NCBI GenBank assembly: GCA_016808115.1
Contig: JAEQBH010001151.1
Coordinates: 248,001-312,000, forward strand
Direction: 5' to 3'
Length of the DNA: 64,000 nucleotides
From: Tetrastigma voinierianum
Lineage: Eukaryota; Streptophyta; Magnoliopsida; Vitales; Vitaceae
Under the pieces are notes generated by a model. The model was not told where the DNA came from, made no database searches, and worked only from the letters and a program-made list of their open reading frames with translations. Each line of letters starts with the position of its first letter. Within the stretch, counting starts at the first letter, position 1. Shown here one piece after another: positions 56,848 through 64,000 of this stretch. The position numbers and the translations under genes are program-made.

Positions 56848-57640
56848 TCAGCCATAAACAGACTGTGTTGTAGTAGAGAGATTGATTGTCCCTTTAACCT
56901 GAAGCTGATCTTTTCTTCCAATGTCCCTTTGTTTGCACTTGAAGCACTTTCCTTTTGGTTTCCTATTAGAATCGAAAGTGCAGCTTCTTAACAATCTTAG
57001 GTTTGCTGAACTTTGATGATTTGCTTTATTCCTTTTCTTCCCATTAGAGAGCTTAGGATTCACGACATAAAATTAACATTTGGCTCGCCAACACAATTGT
57101 CACCATTTCTCGAAACTCTGCGCAAGTTGAGTCAAAGACCATTCTAATTTATTCATAGAATAATTCAACGAATGATTGAAGGAAGGAGAAGCGATGTCTC
57201 GAGACCACTATTATTTTGTGTTTCCTGATCCAAATATCAACACACCTAGGTCTCCCAGTTCATTAAAGAGTCCAATCATTTTTATCATATGATCTCTCAT
57301 TGGAGTACCTTCAGACATTCTAGTGTTCATTATCTGCTTCATTACCATTTGCTTAGTTGATATACTCTTAACTCCAAACATCTCTTGAAGACTCAAGAGC
57401 ATTGCACTTGAGGTACTCATGGATTGATGTTGACACAGCGCCTTCATGAGAAGCTAAGATATACATCCTCGTTTCATCACAACCTTCCTCCATGCCTCAT
57501 AGTCGCCTCTCTTTCAAGTGTCGAGCTCATGGGTGCTACATGAAGTGACTCTAAGGTCACCCAAATTATACCTCACGCTAAGACAATGTTTGGGATTCCT
57601 CTTCTAATTCGCTATAGTCAGGTTCCATCTAACCCTGCCT
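56848..57640 (-). pseudogene. Element D gag
   Basis: From right: YEAWRKVVMKRGCI (about 57460-57510), then LLMKALCQHQSMSTSSAMLLSLQEMFGVKSISTKQMVMKQIMNTRMSEGTPMRDHMIKMIGLFNELGDLG (57225-57450), typical copia gag, and further KGKCFKCKQRDIGRKDQ (56895-56950), a zinc knuckle with the first two Cys but no His. Two or more frame changes. Confidence 0.82.
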
Positions 57641-58429
57641 GGGTGCTGATCAAGGCAAAACATATTTATCCTAAGAATCAAATTGTTGTTGATCGTTATG
57701 TTCACTACTAGCATAAGACATGTATAATTATAAAGGGCAATTTGCACCTGATAAAGATATAATATAACACTAAAATTACACACATTAAGACAGGATAAAT
57801 TAACTTTCATAAGAACTCGTTATCCTACTGGGTGTGTCTAGCTTCTCAAAGTTAATAAGAGGTATAATCTAATCAATCCCAAAAGTCACTTATCCTTGTG
57901 ATCAGGTGATCGACTTACCCTATAACTTTAGCCTCTGAGAAAATAAATAGTGGACTATTTTAGATAGTTTATTATTTTCTTCAAGTTAAGTGTATGCACC
58001 ATTGATCTTAGTTTCAATATTTCTTAAGTAAAGAACCTCAATTAGGCTGATTGCTTCCACTAAAATATTTATTAACTAAACATAAGGGAGTCTCTTAACT
58101 AGGATCTTCACATTTGTCCAACTTTAAGCTGATCCAAACATGAATTCCAAGACTTTTCGGGAGTCGTAGGCTCGCTAAACCTTTCTCCTTACTTAATTAT
58201 TTTAAAAACTCGAAAGTGTTTTGAAGATTATGTCATCGTTCGCTTATTCTTAAATTCAACCAAATTTGATCTCTAAATTTCTCTAATTTAGCAAATTTCT
58301 ATACAAACTAATTTAATAAGAATTATAAACATACCATTTATAATTTTCTTGAACATGTAAGTTGTTTACTTTAATTTAATAATTTAAATATCTTAAAACA
58401 ACAACACGCTTTCTAATTAAATCCATCAT

Positions 58430-58690
58430 TTCTTATGGAATAAAATTAAATTATATATCTATTTAATAATTATCCATTAAAGGTTAATTTCGTTAAAATA
58501 TAATTTAATTCCTAGTAATATAAATTAAATTATATATCTATGTAATATTTATCCTTTAAGATAAGTCTCATTAAAATATAATTTAATTTTTAATAATAAA
58601 TTAAATTATTCATCTATTTAACATTTATTTACAAAAGATAAATCTTGTTAAAATATATTTTAATTCCTCTCATCACAAATTAATTAAATT
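58430..58690 (-). repeat. AT-rich tandem repeat in D leader (about 78 bp x 3)
   Basis: Three copies of a unit with aaattaaattatatatctat, then tttat..tttaaagataa, then gttaaaatataatttaatt. Confidence 0.75.
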
Positions 58691-58914
58691 AATTTATCTA
58701 GGATTTTCGACAAAAATGAAGAAATAAGAATAATCCAAAATAAATAAAATTCATTTATTTAAGATATTCAAAATTCGGATTATCATGTTTTCAAAAAACT
58801 TTCTCATACCTAACAAGTTAGGTTTTGAAAATTTCACAGTTGGCCGCATTTTTTTTTTTAAGATAAGATTTCTATCAAGTCAGGTAAACATATAACAAAT
58901 AATAACAAGATTTT

Positions 58915-59435
58915 AAATGTTAATTTTCATTTCTATTAATCTATGAAATCCTAAAATCTCAAAATCTGTAATCTTAGGATTCGAGAGAAGATCCGTTGGT
59001 GATCAGCCAAAAAATGATTTTTCATTTTTATTAACCTATGAAATCTCAAATCTGGAATCTAGGAGTCCGAGATAAGATCTTTTAGTAGATCAAATAAAAA
59101 AATGATTTTTCATTTTTATTAACCTATGAAATCTCAAGTCTCAAATCTGGAATCTAGGATTCCGTGAGAAGATCTCATGGTGACAAATAAAAAATAAAAT
59201 TTCATTTTTATTAACCTATGAAATCTCAAATCTGGAATCTAGGATTCCGAGAGAAGATCTGTTAGTAGATCGAATAAAAAAATGATTTTTCATTTTTATT
59301 AACCTATGAAATCTCAAGTCTCAAATATGGAATCTAGGATTCCGAGAGAAGATCTATACTGCGTATCAAATAAAATAAATTTTCATTTTATTAACCTATG
59401 AAATCTCTAGATCTCAACTGAATCTAGGATTTCCG
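58915..59435 (-). repeat. Tandem repeat in D leader (about 90 bp x 6)
   Basis: Six copies marked by tattaacctatgaaatctca, ctggaatctaggattccg and gagaagatct, at about 58935, 59028, 59119, 59209, 59298 and 59388. It lies between the 5' LTR and gag of D. Confidence 0.85.
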
Positions 59436-59448
59436 ATCCGATACCGTA
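59432..59448 (-). other. Primer-binding site of element D (degenerate)
   Basis: On the minus strand, tacggtatcggatcgg follows the 5' LTR and resembles tggtatcagagc, the initiator-methionine tRNA site common in copia elements, with several changes. Confidence 0.5.
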
Positions 59449-59810
59449 TGTTTGAATCATCCACTCCAAAATCTACGATTTCATACAGAATCCAAGAAAA
59501 AATAAAAATACATACTATAATCTAATGAATTCATCCGTGAATCTTCCGGCACAACCGACGGTGTGCCCCGACCGCACATGAGCCCAAGAACAACTAAGGC
59601 CTTTTGGTCAGATCCTGACGTAAATTCTCTCCTTCCTCTGAAAATAGTTTTTTTTTTGTTACCCTAAACCTAAATATAGGTTATATTTATAATAGGGTTT
59701 AGTAGACCATTGAATCCACTTACATACTTGGGCCTATAATTAACCTATATAAGTTCAATGGTCCAACTTAATTCAAACTCTAATTTGCTTGTCTGGGCTT
59801 AATTCTAACA
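59449..59810 (-). repeat. Element D 5' LTR
   Basis: 362 bases, TGTT...AACA, next to duplication agggt. Confidence 0.9.
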
Positions 59811-59916
59811 AGGGTGTGGTTGGATATTGCGAAGAATTGTTGTCCATTCACAACTGCATTGATTACTCGAAGAAGGTAGGTCTGTCCATATTTAACATTC
59901 AAACGATAAGTGGAAT
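59811..59916 (-). pseudogene. Laccase large exon, 5' part
   Basis: Begins after acceptor cttctaacag (59917 side) and reads STYRLNVKYGQTYLLRVINAVVNGQQFFAISNHT with no interruption up to the D insertion. This is the laccase block V..GKTYLLR.INAA.N..FF.IA.H. The reading resumes at 50507. Earlier exons, with the IHWHG and WWHAH copper motifs, are not seen in the remaining 4 kb. Confidence 0.88.
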
Positions 59917-61737
59917 CTGTTAGAAGAATAACAATGGATTAATATAGTTGTTTAAACTGTAATATATAAATAGAGAGAGAGAGAGAGATGCTAAAACAAT
60001 ATGTATTTTGTTTCAAATTGTGCATATCTATGTGGTTTGTTGGTACGATAGATAATTTTGAGATACTAACAGTAAAAGGCCTTGTTTTCAAATTTTGCAA
60101 AAATGGTTTATTTGTGTTCAGTTCATTACTATGTAGTCCATTAAGACAGAAAGAAAAGAAAATGTAATCATGAACTATTATCGCCGAAATTCCACGACTT
60201 ATTTTTCTCAAAGGAACAATAGGCAGATTTGTTACCAACTTTAAAGAACATTTGGAAGTAATTATTGAAAAAAATAATTCAATTTTTTAGAGAATTAAAA
60301 TTATAAATAAAGTTTTTTTCACTTTGTTGTTTCAAATAAAAATTAAAAATTTATTATAAAGTTTCGATCAGTGACGCTACCAAATGGTGCCCAACCTCAT
60401 TCCTCACAAAAAAAAAAGATAATATTCTAGAAAATTTTATTCTTTCCATATTGAAGCCTTTCAAACAAATTTTCTACACTAATTGGGATGGTAATAACAT
60501 TTAAAAGTTGGTGCGGTCTAGCAAGTTGTCTGAAATCTATGCATAAGTATATGTTCCAACAAGATCTTACGGTACACAATTTCTCTACTTCAGTTATTGT
60601 GAGAAACTTTCTAATTGAGTGCATGCGTAATATACTAAATTTTTGCCAAATTTATAAGAATTGATCTGAAATTCAAATTGGAGAAAGAACAAAGGTCATG
60701 GGTCAAAGGTTTAATGCAGTGGAATCAAAGTCAAACTGTGAATGATCAACAGTAAAGATCATATATTCTTAATAAAGATTTTAATAGTTTACACATTACA
60801 ATTACAAACAAAATAATATTACTCTTTTTAAAGTTTAGTAAATACATCAACAAATAACAAATTAATCACTAAGAATTAAAAAATAACTAGTGTATTGATG
60901 ATGTCAAATTGTACATCAGAAATAAGCAAAGGAGAATAAGTATGTATAAGACAAAGCACTCTTCTCTCCCCTCAAGAGCCTTTTTAGGGTCTAATCCGAT
61001 TATGATTTTCATGTGTCATCATGCACTTCTTAGCGCTAAGTTTGATATCGACCATCATCCCCCCTTTTAATTAGGGGTTATTATGATGTCAAATCTCACA
61101 TTAGAAATAAAGGGGAATAAATGTTTATAAGATTAAGTATTATTCTCCTCATCGAGGGTTCTTTTTTAAAAAGGATAAAACTCAAAGTAAATAATACCTC
61201 AAGGCAACGTTGCATCATTTTTAGGATCTAACCTAATTATAAATTTCTGGTGGTGATATCATGTATTTCTCAGTATTAAGCCTGGTACCAAATTTAATAT
61301 CATCATACACACCCACACATTGCTTTATAACTTTAGAATATAATAAAAATAACGGCTTACAGAACTAAAAGTACTCCAAAAAGATGAATTTGAAAAATGT
61401 TAAAAATAAAAGCTGATGATCACAAAGCACTGTCACCTAATTATAAACTCAAAATACATTTGAAGAAGTTAACTAATTCCATATTATTTGTTTGGCAACT
61501 TATAACTTCTCCACACACTTATAAAGAAACAATTCTCTTCTAATTTAAGTTGTTATTCAATTCGTCAATTATTAACACAGTCAGTAAAAGACACATAGCA
61601 CAATACTTTTATTTTGGAATAAAAAATAAAAAAATACTTGAAAAAAATAAAATTATACCAGTTTGACTAGTTTAGTTAGTCCAATTCACTAGTACCAATT
61701 ACCTAGTTGGTTCATAGAAAAATTGATCGGTTCTCTG
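59917..61737. other. AT-rich laccase intron or flanking DNA
   Basis: No exon with copper motifs is visible. A short minus-strand frame at 60427-60624 (ITEVEKLCTVRS) is faintly like the N-terminal L-C-T segment of laccases, not enough to call. A (ga)n stretch lies at 59971-59989. Confidence 0.5.
60898..61320. repeat. Diverged direct duplication (two units of about 180-240 bp)
   Basis: Unit 1 (60898-61080) and unit 2 (61081-61320) share gatgtcaaat..tacat.agaaataa, ggagaataa.tat..ataaga, gggtctaa-c---att-t, and a catgt.tttct.a...taagt/c end. Origin unknown; resembles old non-autonomous repeat DNA. Confidence 0.55.
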
Positions 61738-63240
61738 TGATGAGTCTAAAAACTCATTTGATTTTTAATCCATTTTTCTGAGCATATTACAAGATAAATG
61801 TTGAATCATATGCAGAAATGTGGATATTTTACTCAAATTTAATTTTTGTTAAAATACAAGATAAGTTAAAATCCCAAGAAAATCGAAAAGATCACCCTAC
61901 GTAATTGAAGTCGTGAATCGCAAATTGAGTCGTGGATAGAAGCTTATTTGTTCAGTCAATTCCAAGTCACGACATCACCAAGATCGCTTGGGGGAAGAAA
62001 TAGGCAACCTAGCAAGCGAAGTCGTGAATCCTGAAATTAAGCTATGCATTCAGACGACCAAGGCAACAAGTGAAAGAGGTTACGACAAAGGAAGTGTGGG
62101 GTGAGACTAAAGGAATAATCAAGGTAGAATCTTCGGTCGCGACACCACTATGATGTCGCAACGCCAATTGAATATCACTGAGGTCGCGACATCACTCTGA
62201 TGTCGCGACGTGGATTCGTCAATAACGCCACAAGGGAAGTCTCTGCAAAGAAAATGAAGTTGCAACTAGTTTTTAAATGAAGGGATCCATTTGAGGTCGC
62301 GACATGAAAACAAAAACTGAAGTCTCAACAAGAAAATTGAAGTTGCAACCAAATTAAGAGTTGAATGACAAAAGGGAGGTCGCAACCTAAAGCAAAGCTA
62401 GATGAAGTCCTTGCAAAGAAACCTAAGCCGCGACCATTACAACCAAAGGATCACAAATGATGTCGCTGACAGCCGCTCAGTCGCGACCAAGAAGAACCGA
62501 GCGTAAGAAATCCAAGTCACAACTACTGAGCACCGATTACTTCAAGGGAACAAAAAGAATAAGATGAGGTCGCGACATCGCACAGGTCGAACTAACAGGT
62601 CGAAGAAGGAAATTATTACGAATGTTAACTGGGTTATGACGTGAGGAAGAGAAATGGACATCAAAAGAGGTCGCGACTTAAATTCTAAACCTATGAAGGC
62701 AGAAGACCACCAACAAGGTCGTGACCAGGAAAAGAAAGTCACAACCTGAAATCACTCTTTGCAAACGTAAATGTGGTTGCAACCTAAAATCGAGATCGCG
62801 ACGCGGCAAATGAACAAGGAAGAGGTCCCGATTCAGAACCGAGGTCGTGGACTCGTGGCCGAAGAAGAGAAAGACAACGATGTCGCGACGTGAAACCGTG
62901 GTCGCGACATCAACACTTGAAGAAAACTGAGCTAACAAGGTCGCAACCATAAATGATGTCGCGACCATTAATTCAAGCAGCTACAAGGAATCTGGTCGCA
63001 ACAAAAGCAACAAGGTCGTGACTGAACACGAGCAATCAAGGGAAATCCATGTCGCGACATCAACCCCGAGGTCCACACAGACAAAGAACCTGGCTTTCTG
63101 GGGAATTCCACCGGAGCTGGGGGATTCACTTAACTTATTTCGATATAACAGACATGGTTAGAATAGTAAATGCCGTCTTCACTCACCCAAAAAAAAAAAA
63201 AAAAAAAAAAAAAAAGGAACGAAGAGGAACTCAAGGTATA
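61738..63240 (+). repeat. LTR-like repeat dense in GTCGCGAC
   Basis: The start tgatgagtctaaaaactcat looks like an LTR edge. From 62130 to 63060 the palindrome gtcgcgac occurs at 62136, 62183, 62202, 62296, 62480, 62569, 62670, 62882, 62901, 62958 and 63051, with many one-base variants between. A run of 27 A lies at 63189-63215. No coding evidence. The matching second LTR would lie outside the window. Confidence 0.55.
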
Positions 63241-64000
63241 GTTTAGAGCGTAATTTTCTTTATTTTCTTTATTTTATTTTTATTTCTTCGATCTACGCTC
63301 CGCTTAACCGTGCGTAAACGATTAGGAGCCGGTTTTATTTCTGAGATTTTCTTAAAATTGCTGCCTGAAAATTTATGAAATCTGCACAAATTCTAGCTCA
63401 TTCTTCTCGCTCTATCAAGGACATAATGGTCATGCAGGATCTGCTCCATTTCTTTAATCGCATTGCAAGAATTGGAAATGCAAGCCTACCGATTCAAATA
63501 TAGTTAGTTACACTTTTCGCAAAATCGTGAGAACGTTATTCGGGGTAGGCATTCCATTTGCTCGTGTCATAGTACCTGACACGCTCCCAATGGTAAAGTG
63601 ATCGGTCACCATTTCAGGGAATGTATCTTGCTATGATTTCCAGGATGCCCAGTGACACAGTAGACGGAGATCCCAGAGACAGAGCATTCTTTTCGTGTAT
63701 GCTATACATCGGGATGAATCGCGAGCTCAAAGTTAATTTTTGAGCAAATCCCCATTCGCTCATAATTGAAGTCGAGGAGTATTTAATATAAAATAATCGT
63801 GAGTTCACCTTAATCGAAAGAAAGTTCTAACCCTTGTTAGCTTGTATCTAATCAAGGGAAAGGACAATCCGATGATTCAAGGACGAGCCACCACTAGCTA
63901 TTATAGAAATTTTGCTAAAATCCTGCAGAAGGAAGGCAAAAGATCCGTAGTCATCAAGAAATCAAGAAGTATCGAGAAAAAGCAAAAATACCCGATCTCT
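63241..64000. other. Unclassified sequence at the right edge
   Basis: No recognisable domain on either strand. It could be the internal region of the element that begins at 61738. Confidence 0.35.

Larger units (their letters stand above)
50508..59810 (-). mobile_element. Element D: Ty1/copia retrotransposon in the laccase exon
   Basis: 9303 bases from TGTTGGAAT (50508) to ATTCTAACA (59810), duplication agggt at 50503-50507 and 59811-59815. LTRs are about 379 and 362 bases. Read on the minus strand: primer site next to 59449, long repeat-filled leader, gag, integrase before reverse transcriptase (copia order), RNase H, polypurine tract. E is nested in the integrase region; without it D is about 7.3 kb. 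Confidence 0.92.

Noticed and set aside
60427..60624. Possible first laccase exon
   Set aside because: Only a short ITEVEKLCTVRS-like segment resembles the family, with no copper motif following.

Overview
The window is nuclear DNA of a flowering plant with a repeat-rich genome (species not identifiable from the sequence). Most of it is LTR retrotransposons (Ty3/gypsy Tat and Athila lineages, Ty1/copia, solo LTRs) nested in and around decayed copies of two secreted-enzyme genes: a class III peroxidase (about 5.2-5.8 kb, minus strand) and a multicopper oxidase of the laccase family (8.1-59.9 kb, minus strand). The 3' part of the laccase gene is recognisable in three exons, but they are spread over 52 kb because three separate LTR retrotransposons landed in it.

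Layout: 1-1.1 kb unclassified; 1.1-5.2 kb two diverged tandem copies of a solo-LTR-like repeat related to element E; 5.2-5.8 kb peroxidase pseudogene; 5.8-8.1 kb AT-rich spacer; 8136-8269 last laccase exon; 8358-36260 element A (Tat lineage, plus strand), which holds a complete Athila-like element C (13164-25052, target duplication atgat) in its pol region and a 4.4-kb solo LTR G (31756-36143, target duplication accga) in its 3' LTR; 36634-36986 penultimate laccase exon; 37097-49570 element B (Tat lineage, plus strand, duplication ataat), which holds a reversed solo LTR H of the C family (about 47032-48533); 50045-50507 the 3' part of the preceding laccase exon; 50508-59810 element D (Ty1/copia, minus strand, duplication agggt), split by solo LTR E (53788-55754, duplication agcgg); 59811-59916 the 5' part of that same laccase exon; 59.9-61.7 kb AT-rich spacer; 61.7 kb to the end a probable LTR-derived repeat dense in the palindrome GTCGCGAC.

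All coding regions carry stops and frameshifts, so none is likely to give a full-length product as read. Some indels could instead be uncorrected long-read errors. The insertion boundaries rest on target duplications and on laccase reading resuming across the elements, and do not depend on that question. The two Tat elements share an unusual 3' half: after pol comes a tandem-repeat array, then an antisense reading frame resembling the 'putative gypsy-type transposon' (Transposase_28) family, then the polypurine tract and LTR. Nothing prokaryotic, no CRISPR array and no tRNA or rRNA gene was recognised.
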